NCBI GenBank assembly: GCA_038322995.1
Contig: JBBQGM010000037.1
Span: 1-46,772 of the forward strand
Origin: QHXQ01 sp038322995
Lineage (GTDB): Bacteria; Acidobacteriota; Blastocatellia; Pyrinomonadales; Pyrinomonadaceae
Direction of reading: 5' to 3'
DNA: 46,772 nucleotides
The notes beneath the pieces were generated by a model. That model was not told the DNA's origin. It made no database searches and saw only the letters and a list, made by a program, of their open reading frames with translations. Below, in pieces: positions 7,759-15,634 of the stretch. Each line of letters starts with the position of its first letter. Within the stretch, counting starts at the first letter, position 1. The translations under genes were made by a program, and so were the position numbers.

Positions 7759-9690
7759 TTAATTTCCCGGCGGGCTCGGAAGTTTGATTGCGAACTTCTG
7801 ACCGGCGCGCACGACGCCCAGCGTAAGGCCGGTCTCAACGTTGTTGGACTGCGCAACGTTTGCGCCATTTGTGCGCTGGCCATCAATCGTCTCGATGATG
7901 TCGCCGGGCTGCATACCGGCGCGGGCGGCGGCGCTCTCCGGGCGCACAGCCACGATAAGCAAGGCGGGTGGAGTGCTGAAATCAGCCGCAGTGGGCGGCC
8001 AAGTTTGGATCGCTTCGAGACCATACAGTAATAACTGTGGCGCGGGCAGGCCGAAGTGCGCGGCGCGGGCGGCTTGGATGCGCGCCTCCGCTTCGCCACG
8101 GCGCTGGTGCGACGCGGCCGCACGCACGTTGGCCGCGCTCATGCGCGCTTGCGCTTCCGTGACGTGCGCCTGTGTCGCCCGTACAAGCTGCTGTGCCGCT
8201 CTTAAATGCCGCGCTTCCTCTGTCTTATGCACCACATCTAACTGCCGCGCCGCCGCTTCGCGTGCGCGCAGTGCCGTTTCAGTCCGGCGCACTTCGCTCT
8301 CGGCGGCGCGCAGTTCCGCTTGAGCCAGCAACGCCTCACTTCCGGCAAGGTGCAACTCTGACTCGGCGGCCCGTGCTTCGGCCTGCGCCGTCTCAAGCGC
8401 CGGGTTGCGCGCTTCGCTCAGCCGCACCGCCAAGTCAAGCGGCGGTGCTTGTGCCCGCAGCACCGTAAAACTCGCCACCGTGTTGCTGCCAAGTTCCTGC
8501 AACAGCAACGACAGGTCCTCGACGTTGCGCACTTCGCGCTGGCTGATATGTGAAACGACATCACCGGGGCGCAGGCCCGCTAAAGCGGCCGGCGTGCCCG
8601 GTGCAACGTCGGTCAGCAACACACCTTGCCGTCGGTTTAACAGGGCACGGGCTGCGCTCAAGGGCCACCCGCGCACAACGAACTGATCAATGGCTGCCAG
8701 CGCAACCGACTCGCCGCGCGCACCAAGCCACGGTTGCGGCACGCTCGCACGCCGCGCCAGCACGCGCGCGGCGGCGGCGCGCACAGTTTCAGCCGCGACC
8801 AAACGCACAGTTGTCGCATCGCTCGTGGCTATGATGCCCACGAGCAGACCCGTCTCGCCGAACGCCACGCCGCCCGCCCATTCGGGCGATACCGACTCGA
8901 CCGCGATAGTAACTTCGCTGGTCTTACCCGTGAGCGAACGTTTGATCTGCGTAAGCTGCCCCGCGACTTCGCTCATGTTCATGAAGATGATGCCCGTTTC
9001 GCCGGTCGGCGCGTCGTCGGGTCGATCAGTTGGCGTGGTCGTTGTGACCGGCGTGGCAACCGACACAGGCGCGATCACGCGCACCCGTTGCCCGATGGCC
9101 GGCGCTTGGGCCACACGCTCAGGCATGGGCGACGCGACAGGCTGTGCGGCTTCGAGCAGCGACAGGCCCGTCGCCGCGTCGAGGCCGATGAACCTTGCGA
9201 CAACTTCACTACCATCGTTGCGCACAAGCGCGAGCGCCGGCGGCTCAGCGCCGGCCTTGCTGCCGTCGCCGCGCAACTGCGTGGTTAGGTCAAGCAATTC
9301 GGCTTCGGCACGGGGCAGACAGACAACGACGGAGCGGCCATCCGGCAGCACGTAACCGGCGACGATGTTAGTGCGGATGAACTGCTCGTCGAAGGTGGCC
9401 GCAGTCAATGAGGCGTCGGGGCGTGCGAGCAAGGCCCGCAGCCGCCAACCGCTCAGCCGGTGGACGACTGCGATCACAGGCAATGCCACATCGTTCGCTT
9501 TGGCCGGCCGCACCGGAGACAAGGTCGTTGCGCCCGGAGATTGCGGGCGGGGCACACTTGCCTGCTGCGCCTGTGTGCCGCGCAAAGATGTGAGCAGACA
9601 GAGCGCAACCGCGAGCATGCGGACTGCCCCCCATACGCGCTTAGCCTGGCTGCTTGAACTGTAAGTCCTGCTGCTCGTTGGCTGCATCAT
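7759..9690 (-). CDS. Exported HtrA-like pseudoprotease with two PDZ domains and a coiled coil
   Basis: A 643-residue protein with an N-terminal signal or anchor (about residues 18-41). Residues about 68-310 follow the layout of an HtrA/DegP trypsin-like domain, but all three catalytic positions are lost: the His region reads GRSVVVCLP, the Asp region DAATGLSLLE has Gly (about 175), and the GNSGG loop is WAGGV with Ala (about 272). PDZ1 spans about 355-425 (GVLLTDVAPGTPAALAGLRPGDVV). An Ala/Glu/Arg-rich coiled coil covers about 430-545. PDZ2 spans about 560-638 (PESAAARAGMQPGDIIETIDG). The start abuts the anti-sigma stop (TAAATG), so it is the third gene of the sigma operon. A peptide-sensing scaffold role is inferred by analogy with DegS. 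The alignment is by eye. Confidence 0.75.
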   Translation of the reverse strand: MMQPTSSRTYSSSSQAKRVWGAVRMLAVALCLLTSLRGTQAQQASVPRPQSPGATTLSPVRPAKANDVALPVIAVVHRLSGWRLRALLARPDASLTAATFDEQFIRTNIVAGYVLPDGRSVVVCLPRAEAELLDLTTQLRGDGSKAGAEPPALALVRNDGSEVVARFIGLDAATGLSLLEAAQPVASPMPERVAQAPAIGQRVRVIAPVSVATPVTTTTPTDRPDDAPTGETGIIFMNMSEVAGQLTQIKRSLTGKTSEVTIAVESVSPEWAGGVAFGETGLLVGIIATSDATTVRLVAAETVRAAAARVLARRASVPQPWLGARGESVALAAIDQFVVRGWPLSAARALLNRRQGVLLTDVAPGTPAALAGLRPGDVVSHISQREVRNVEDLSLLLQELGSNTVASFTVLRAQAPPLDLAVRLSEARNPALETAQAEARAAESELHLAGSEALLAQAELRAAESEVRRTETALRAREAAARQLDVVHKTEEARHLRAAQQLVRATQAHVTEAQARMSAANVRAAASHQRRGEAEARIQAARAAHFGLPAPQLLLYGLEAIQTWPPTAADFSTPPALLIVAVRPESAAARAGMQPGDIIETIDGQRTNGANVAQSNNVETGLTLGVVRAGQKFAIKLPSPPGN

Positions 9691-10512
9691 TTACCACACG
9701 CCTTGATTGACCACCGGGCGCACGCGCGGCCCTGTGGCGCGCGTGCCGGGCAGATCGCGCGCACCGAAGGAGACCGGCTCAAGCGAGATCATGCGCTCCG
9801 CGCCTTGTGTATCTTTGAAAAAGACTTTTAGCGGCTTGGCCGAAGCCGCTACCGAGATGGGGATGGATTGTAGCGTCACCGGGTTATGCAGCGCCGCTTC
9901 GGTCACGATAGGCGCACCACGTACCCCTAGGTCGTTGACACCAATCGCCCCATTGACTGATTTACGGGTAGGCAAACCTGCTGCCCGGCTGCGCTCAAGC
10001 GGCAACGCGGGTCGCTGCCCGGTCGTCGTAGATTTTGCGCTACCCGAGTTGCTCGGACTGCTGTCGCGCATGACAGGCGCAGTGTTCGTGGCCGCAACCT
10101 CTATCGGCTTCGGGTGCGCCACAGAGATTGGCGCGACTGTGGCGCTGCCCTGCGCGGCTGTTGGCTCGCTCCCAGCCATGGGCTGCGGTGTCGGTCGCTT
10201 GAGCGTCATGCTAAGAGCAAGCACGAGGCAAGCGGCGGCGGCGAGAGCAAGCGCACGGAGCGATAAGCGCGGCAGTATAAAGCGCGCGGTGGTGTGTGGT
10301 TGCGCCGTCATACGCGCACGCAGGCGGAACTCGAAATCGGCGGGCGCGCCGACCGGCTCAAGCGTGCCGAGCAATCGACGCAACGAAGTTTGCTCCGTCT
10401 CAAACATGCGACACGCGGCGCACGTCGCCAAGTGTGCCGCCGCACGCGCGCTTAAATCTTCCGTCAGGCTGACGATTTCGATCTCAGTCCGACACTCTCG
10501 ACAGTTCAACAT
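9691..10512 (-). CDS. Zinc-finger anti-sigma factor
   Basis: A 273-residue single-pass membrane protein. The N-terminus has the anti-sigma zinc-finger pattern CxxC...HxxxCxxC (MLNCRECRTE; AAHLATCAACRMFE), residues about 4-34. A hydrophobic segment follows (LSLRALALAAAACLVLALSMTL, about residues 82-104). The C-terminal periplasmic part is Pro/Thr/Ala-rich, with a more conserved-looking end (KVFFKDTQGAERMISLEPVSFGARD). The protein is expected to hold the ECF sigma factor encoded 10 nt upstream at the membrane until a periplasmic signal releases it. It is followed without a gap by the PDZ pseudoprotease gene. No protease cleavage site can be assigned. Confidence 0.85.
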   Translation of the reverse strand: MLNCRECRTEIEIVSLTEDLSARAAAHLATCAACRMFETEQTSLRRLLGTLEPVGAPADFEFRLRARMTAQPHTTARFILPRLSLRALALAAAACLVLALSMTLKRPTPQPMAGSEPTAAQGSATVAPISVAHPKPIEVAATNTAPVMRDSSPSNSGSAKSTTTGQRPALPLERSRAAGLPTRKSVNGAIGVNDLGVRGAPIVTEAALHNPVTLQSIPISVAASAKPLKVFFKDTQGAERMISLEPVSFGARDLPGTRATGPRVRPVVNQGVW

Positions 10513-10522
10513 CCCAGATACC

Positions 10523-11167
10523 TCATAAATAACCTTGCAACTTATCGCGCAGGAACGCGCGCGCCCGGCTAATGCGCGACTTGACCGTGCCTTCGCTCAA
10601 TTCAAGTATCCCGGCAATCTCTTCGTAGCTCCGCTCCTCTATGTCGCGTAGCACAATCGGCGCACGATACTTCTCCGGCAAACTGGCAATCGCGCGGGTC
10701 ACGGCCGCGCATCGCTCGTCCGCCACGAGCGTCGTGTCCTGCAACGGGCGCACGTCTGCTGGATCAAGTTCCGTCGGCTCGCCGCCCCGCTCGCGCTCTT
10801 GGAAGAAGCCAGTGAGCGAGACGAGGCGACGACGCTTGCGGCTGCGCAGTTCACTGATGGCGAGGTTTGTGGCGATGCGGTAGATATAAGTGGAGAAAGC
10901 GTAGCTGCTGTGGTAACGGTCGGCCGCGCGATAGACGCGCAGGAAAGTCTCTTGCGTCAGATCGACCGCGAGTTCGTAGTCGTTGGTCATGCGGTAGACG
11001 TAATTTATGATCTGGTTGCGATAGCGGCGCACCAACTCGGCGAACGCCGCCTCGTCGCCCGCGCACGTCGCGGCCAGCAGGCCGTGATCCGTGGACACGT
11101 CGGCCGCGACCGCGCTCCGCGCCACAGTTGCCCGGCCAAAATCGTCAATTGTCGATAGCGCGCTCAT
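10523..11167 (-). CDS. RNA polymerase ECF sigma factor
   Basis: About 214 residues. Region 2 is clear (GDEAAFAELVRRYRNQIINYVYRM, then AVDLTQETFLRVYRAADRY and FSTYIYRIATNLAISELR). Region 4 has the helix-turn-helix SLPEKYRAPIVLRDIEERSYEEIAGILELSEGTVKSRISRARAFLRDKL. The linker is longer than usual and acidic (residues about 130-155). The frame is open to a TTG at 11236, but the ATG at 11167 (MSALSTIDDF) gives a normal ECF length, so I use it. It is the first gene of an operon with its anti-sigma factor and a PDZ protein, which suggests an envelope-stress type response. The upstream region holds a GGAAC-N16-CGT motif that fits autoregulation. Confidence 0.92.
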   Translation of the reverse strand: MSALSTIDDFGRATVARSAVAADVSTDHGLLAATCAGDEAAFAELVRRYRNQIINYVYRMTNDYELAVDLTQETFLRVYRAADRYHSSYAFSTYIYRIATNLAISELRSRKRRRLVSLTGFFQERERGGEPTELDPADVRPLQDTTLVADERCAAVTRAIASLPEKYRAPIVLRDIEERSYEEIAGILELSEGTVKSRISRARAFLRDKLQGYL

Positions 11168-11257
11168 CAAGACAGGCAGGCTCGCCCTTGATCTCGCCAA
11201 CGAAAAAAAATTATCCGTCGCAACCAGGGCTCTCAAGGGACGTTAGGCTGTGCAGAA

Positions 11258-11263
11258 ATTATA
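11258..11263 (-). promoter_or_regulatory. Candidate housekeeping -10 element for the sigma operon
   Basis: The reverse strand reads TATAAT at 11263-11258, a perfect consensus -10. No good -35 hexamer is visible 16-18 bp upstream. It could provide basal expression alongside the ECF-type motif nearby. Confidence 0.3.
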
Positions 11264-11291
11264 CACCTCTACCCGCCCCCACCGACATTTC

Positions 11292-11315
11292 ACGTCCCGA
11301 CCGACTCCCGGTTCC
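11292..11315 (-). promoter_or_regulatory. Candidate ECF-type promoter of the sigma operon
   Basis: On the reverse strand, GGAAC (11315-11311), a 16-bp spacer, then CGT (11294-11292). This matches the general -35/-10 pattern of ECF-dependent promoters and lies about 125 bp upstream of the sigma ATG, which suggests autoregulation. A single match to a short pattern, so moderate support only. Confidence 0.4.
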
Positions 11316-11463
11316 AATTCTTCTGCCCAGCGTTAGGCTTAGGTCGCGGTAATGGCCGCGAAGAAAACCCTTATTTTCCAGCGGGCTGATAGTCTGAGGG
11401 CGCGCAAAAGCTGTCTAGTTTCGAGGGCCGCATGGAAGTTCTTGCTTCCAGATGCATAAGCGG

Positions 11464-11472
11464 TGCTATAAT
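11464..11472 (+). promoter_or_regulatory. Extended -10 promoter of the redox operon
   Basis: TGCTATAAT (TG-n-TATAAT) is a perfect extended -10 element; a weak -35 (TTGCTT, 11442-11447) lies 19 bp upstream. Transcription would start near 11479. This places any start codon before that point outside the mRNA and supports the ATG at 11572 as the true start of the next gene. The rest of the roughly 400-bp gap between the divergent sigma and redox operons holds no gene I can support. Confidence 0.6.
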
Positions 11473-11571
11473 GCGCTCCGTTCAATTCGAGCTTACCGCG
11501 CTCTATTCAGCAACAGCCTTAGTTTCGGTGTCGCTCCCGGCGATACACGCTGCCACAACCGATGTAACGCT

Positions 11572-14043
11572 ATGCCGCAAGAGATTAAAAAGCACAAGAC
11601 TATTCTCGACGCTATCGAGCGTCTCGACCTGCTTTCCGAGTTGGTCGAGAAGCACGACGGTCACTTCAAGTTTGAGCTTGACCTCGAAGTGATCGCTTAC
11701 GGGCGCAACTACAACGGCAAGAAAGTCGGCCCTTATTTGCGCCTTTACGAGTACACCGCCGGTGAAGAGATCATTCATCAAGGCGACTGGGGCGGCAACA
11801 CTTTCTACATCGTCGTGGCCGGCCAGCCCGACGTGTACGTGGTGGACGCCCAGGGCAAACAGAACAAGATCGGCTCGATCCCGCCGGGCCAGAGTTTTGG
11901 CGAAATGGCGATTCTCGCGGGCGTGCCGCGCAACGCCACAGTCATCGTGCCGCCAAATGAGAAGGCGACGGTCTTCGAGGTGACACGCCCGGCCCTGCGC
12001 CTACTGCGTAAGCTCAACACCTTCGGGCACAAGCTCGACGTGACCTACCGCAAGCACGGCTTGGGGCGCACGCTCGAAGAGGTGCGGCAGGCCACGCAGG
12101 AGGTCTTTTCGCCCGAATTATTGACCCAATTGGGCGATTCCGCGCGGTTCATGGTGTATGGCAAAAACCACGTCTTGCACCGCGAGGGCGATCCGGTTGA
12201 TCGCGTCGTCTTTCTCAAAACTGGCTGGATAAGACGCATCCGTGGTATGGAGATGAGTACGGCCGTGGCCGATCTGGCCATGGGCGCGGACGAAAGCCTC
12301 GCGCTCGACTTCCTCGGCGCGGGCAATTGCCTCGGGCTCGAGGGGGTCAAGACTGATACTGTATGGAAATATACGGCGACCGTCCTCGCGCGCACCGAGG
12401 TGCTCGAAATCTCTATCGCACATTTGCGCGAGAACACGAAATTGCGCGACGCCGTGATGCGCAGCTTCCCTGACTTCTCCACCGCCGACGATGACGTAGA
12501 GTTACTTACGACCTCGCACCCGTTGACCGTCGTGGCCACCGAGAAAGAGATCGGCACGGGACTGGTGGACGGCACGAATTTGTTGGTTATGGACATGGAC
12601 TTGTGCGTGCGCTGCGGCAATTGCTCGCTCGCGTGCCACACGATGCACGGGCAGTCGCGCCTGCTCCGGCGCGGCATCCACATCGAACGGCCCACGCGCA
12701 TCGGCAGTTCATCTGTCCAACACATCCTCTCGCCTTCGGTCTGCATGCACTGTCAAGACCCGGAGTGCCTGACCGGTTGCCCGACAGGCGCTATCGGCCG
12801 CTTCAGCAACGGGCAGATCGACATCGACCCGAAGACTTGTATCGGGTGCAGCGACTGCGCGACGCAGTGCCCCTATAACGCGATCACGATGGTGCCGCGC
12901 AAACCGCCCGTGCCCGAACCGTTGACCTTGAAACAGCGCGCCTTCGCCTGGTTCGACATTTCCCCGCAGGCTCCGCCGCCACCCATCATGGAGGTGGACA
13001 ATAACGTCGCGGTCAAATGTAACCTCTGCAACAACACGCCGCTCAACCCGCCGGGCGCGGAGACGCACGCCTATTCGTGTCAAGAGAATTGTCCGACGGG
13101 CGCGCTCGTGCGCGTCAACCCGCGCGAGTATTTTACCGAAGTGCAGGAGAAACTCGGCGTCGTCTATCGCAATCAGACGCAGGCAATCGGGCGCAATATC
13201 CATAAGAAAGACACGATTGCGCGGCTCTGGCACATGCTTGGTATCCTCCTAGTCGTCGCGCTCACGGCCGCAACCGTCCTCGGGCTTAAACGCTACGGGC
13301 TGGACGGGCGTATCGGCGACTCGTGGCTGACGATTCGCTGGCTCACGGGTCTTGTCGGACTCGGCGGCATCGCGGTGGTGATGGCGTACCCTGCGCGCAA
13401 ACAGGTCTATCGCCGTCGTGCGGGCGCGCTCCGCTACTGGCTCCTAGCGCATGTCTATCTCGGTATTGTCGCCGGCATCCTGCTATTGCTGCATGGCGGC
13501 GCACATACGGGCGGCGCGCTCACGTCGCTTTTGATGATCTCTTTCGACCTCGTCATCGTGTCGGGTCTGTTTGGCGTCGCCTGCTATCTCATTGTGCCGC
13601 GCATTATGACGAGCATCGAGGGTGAGCCGCTGTTGATCGAAGACCTACGGGCGCGCCGCGCGGAGTTGAGCGACGATTTGGCCGAGATCGGGCAGAAGTG
13701 CGGCGAGGAAGTTCGCGACATCATCCGGCGCAAAGTGCGCGGGCGCTATCTGTCTTTTGGTTATCTCGTCCGGCAATATTTGCGCCGCGAGGAGTTGTCG
13801 GCGCTAGAAGCCGAAGCGCGCAAAGACATTCACCCGGAAGTTGAGCGGCTTAGCACCCCGGAAGCCCAGCGTTATTTGATCGAGGCGGTCGAAGCGACCG
13901 TCACGCTCCGGCGCGTAGATGCGCTGATCTATTTGCACCAATTACTCAAATTGTGGCTCGCGCCGCATGTGGTGGCGACTTCGTTGATGCTGGTGTTGAT
14001 GTTCGTCCACATCGTGCAGGTCACATTCTTCGCCGTGCGCTAA
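11572..14043 (+). CDS. Cyclic-nucleotide-binding / 4x[4Fe-4S] / membrane fusion protein
   Basis: An 823-residue fusion. Residues about 55-150 are a cNMP-binding domain with an intact phosphate-binding cassette, FGEMAILAGVPRNATV, including the Arg (about 120) that contacts the cyclic phosphate. Residues about 185-300 form a second, degenerate cNMP-like domain. Residues about 340-515 carry four [4Fe-4S] sites in the style of DmsB/NrfC subunits: CVRCGNCSLAC, CMHCQDPECLTGCP, CIGCSDCATQCP, and CNLC with CQENCP. The C-terminal 270 residues have several helices with buried His (HMLGILLV, LAHVYLGIVAG, LLHGGAHTGG, LHQLLKLW, FVHIVQ), resembling a b-type cytochrome. The frame is open 40 codons further upstream, but a promoter overlaps that stretch. 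First of three forward genes. I infer a cNMP-gated electron carrier from the cytoplasm into the membrane. Confidence 0.85.
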   Translation: MPQEIKKHKTILDAIERLDLLSELVEKHDGHFKFELDLEVIAYGRNYNGKKVGPYLRLYEYTAGEEIIHQGDWGGNTFYIVVAGQPDVYVVDAQGKQNKIGSIPPGQSFGEMAILAGVPRNATVIVPPNEKATVFEVTRPALRLLRKLNTFGHKLDVTYRKHGLGRTLEEVRQATQEVFSPELLTQLGDSARFMVYGKNHVLHREGDPVDRVVFLKTGWIRRIRGMEMSTAVADLAMGADESLALDFLGAGNCLGLEGVKTDTVWKYTATVLARTEVLEISIAHLRENTKLRDAVMRSFPDFSTADDDVELLTTSHPLTVVATEKEIGTGLVDGTNLLVMDMDLCVRCGNCSLACHTMHGQSRLLRRGIHIERPTRIGSSSVQHILSPSVCMHCQDPECLTGCPTGAIGRFSNGQIDIDPKTCIGCSDCATQCPYNAITMVPRKPPVPEPLTLKQRAFAWFDISPQAPPPPIMEVDNNVAVKCNLCNNTPLNPPGAETHAYSCQENCPTGALVRVNPREYFTEVQEKLGVVYRNQTQAIGRNIHKKDTIARLWHMLGILLVVALTAATVLGLKRYGLDGRIGDSWLTIRWLTGLVGLGGIAVVMAYPARKQVYRRRAGALRYWLLAHVYLGIVAGILLLLHGGAHTGGALTSLLMISFDLVIVSGLFGVACYLIVPRIMTSIEGEPLLIEDLRARRAELSDDLAEIGQKCGEEVRDIIRRKVRGRYLSFGYLVRQYLRREELSALEAEARKDIHPEVERLSTPEAQRYLIEAVEATVTLRRVDALIYLHQLLKLWLAPHVVATSLMLVLMFVHIVQVTFFAVR

Positions 14044-14085
14044 GGCGCGGCCCCTTTGTACTTTGCAGCAGAACCTTAACCGCGC

Positions 14086-15579
14086 ATGAAGCTACAGTTA
14101 AGCACGTTCATCATCGACCGCGAGGATCAGTCCGTCGATCCCGTCACGCTCGTCACCGAGGGGCTATCTATCGGTCGCCTGCCCGATTGCGAGTTGGCCT
14201 TGAACCACCCGACCGTGTCACGGCTGCATGCCGGCATCAAGGAGGTGGACGGGCAGTTCTACGTCTTCAATCTCAGCCCGTCGAACTCGACCACGGTCAA
14301 CGGCCGGCTGGTGGAAGAGCGCGAGGCGCTGGCTGACGGCGACATCATCCAGATCGGCCCCTTCTTCGTCTACGTCGGGCACGACCGCAAGTCGCTCACG
14401 CTCCGCGTTATCTATCAGACGGCGGTCAATATCGGTGACACCGAAGTGCTGGATTCAGCCCCGGCGGTGGAGCAAATTGCCAGTGTCGACACCGAAGCGC
14501 ACGCGGACGAAGCGCTCTCCGTCTTCTGGGAGAAGCGCAAACGCGAGGCGGGCAAGATTACGCGCCCCTCGCCCCTGCGCCCGCATGCCCCGCCGCGCCT
14601 CGGTAAAGCGCGCTTCAATTGGACGCCAACCCGCGACCTCGTGCGCCCGTGGCCGTTCGCGATCTTAACCTGGGCCGCCATTCTGGTGGCCCTGCTCACC
14701 GTTGTCGCGGCTTTCAGTCTCAAGACCGCTTTCTCGCCCACGCCGGTCTCGAACCCGCACACGCGCGCAGCCATGTTGTTCTCGCCCGCCATCGCCAAAC
14801 AACCGAATGAGGGTTCCTGCACTGCTTGCCATTCGGTTAAGACCCGCATGAATGACGCCTGCACCTCGTGTCATCAAACTGAAGCGTTCATGGCGACGAC
14901 TACGCCGCCGCACGAGGCCGCGGGGATTGGCTGTACTGCCTGTCATACGGAGCATAAGGGCGCGAACTTCCGGCCGGGCCTCGCGCCGATGAGTGCCACT
15001 TTCCAACCGGGCGTCGATCCGAGTGAGACCTGCGCTGGTTGTCATAACGACAACAATAAGCGCCTCTTCAATGGCAAGGCTGTGCATACGCCGCACGGCG
15101 GCACGTTCGGCTATCCGGTGGTGAACGAGCATTGGACGTGGATGGGACTTGATCAGAAAGAACTGGCGCAGAAACCGCAGCAAGTGCAGAAGATAATAGC
15201 GACATGGCCCGGCCGCAGCGCGGAACAAAACCTCACTGCGGAATTCCATGCGATCCATCTGTACCGGGTACGTGCCATCGGCGGACTGCCGGGCGACGCG
15301 GCGGGCGAAGTATCCTGCTCTAGTTGTCATAAATCCTTGGGCGCGTCGCTCGACCGCACCACGCCGCGCCAGACCTGCGCCATCTGTCACAACGGCTACA
15401 TTGATCCCATGAGCAAACAGACGGTCATCGCACAAGACAAGCCCAACTGCAACTCGTGCCACGTGCAGCACGTGCTAGACAAACGCCACTGGAATCCATC
15501 GCTCCTCTCGCAACCGCCGCAGACGGCCCAGAGCGCCCCGACGCACGAGCCAAACTTGCTCGCGGCCGCGGCTCATTAA
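14086..15579 (+). CDS. FHA domain / TM / heptahaem cytochrome c fusion
   Basis: A 497-residue fusion protein. Residues about 20-100 form an FHA domain with the phosphothreonine-binding residues present (LSIGR, TVSRLHAGI, NSTTVNG). An acidic/basic linker leads to one membrane helix (about 189-211, WPFAILTWAAILVALLTVVAAF). The C-terminal part has seven CxxCH haem-binding motifs, at residues about 245, 259, 283, 316, 411, 431 and 455. The predicted topology puts FHA in the cytoplasm and the haems in the periplasm, so one polypeptide could connect Ser/Thr-kinase signalling with periplasmic electron transfer. It starts 42 nt after the cNMP/Fe-S gene and is followed by a flavin reductase gene, so the three likely form one operon. 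The substrate or partner is not evident. All motifs are directly readable; function is inference. Confidence 0.88.
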   Translation: MKLQLSTFIIDREDQSVDPVTLVTEGLSIGRLPDCELALNHPTVSRLHAGIKEVDGQFYVFNLSPSNSTTVNGRLVEEREALADGDIIQIGPFFVYVGHDRKSLTLRVIYQTAVNIGDTEVLDSAPAVEQIASVDTEAHADEALSVFWEKRKREAGKITRPSPLRPHAPPRLGKARFNWTPTRDLVRPWPFAILTWAAILVALLTVVAAFSLKTAFSPTPVSNPHTRAAMLFSPAIAKQPNEGSCTACHSVKTRMNDACTSCHQTEAFMATTTPPHEAAGIGCTACHTEHKGANFRPGLAPMSATFQPGVDPSETCAGCHNDNNKRLFNGKAVHTPHGGTFGYPVVNEHWTWMGLDQKELAQKPQQVQKIIATWPGRSAEQNLTAEFHAIHLYRVRAIGGLPGDAAGEVSCSSCHKSLGASLDRTTPRQTCAICHNGYIDPMSKQTVIAQDKPNCNSCHVQHVLDKRHWNPSLLSQPPQTAQSAPTHEPNLLAAAAH

Positions 15580-15634
15580 CGACAAGCTAACCTCCGCGTT
15601 GCGCGCAAAGCGGGCGCGGTAATTTTGAACAGAC

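Noticed and set aside
11452..11571. 40-residue N-terminal extension of the cNMP/Fe-S protein
   Set aside because: An extended -10 promoter (11464-11472) lies inside it, so this start codon would not be transcribed from that promoter; sequence looks non-coding.
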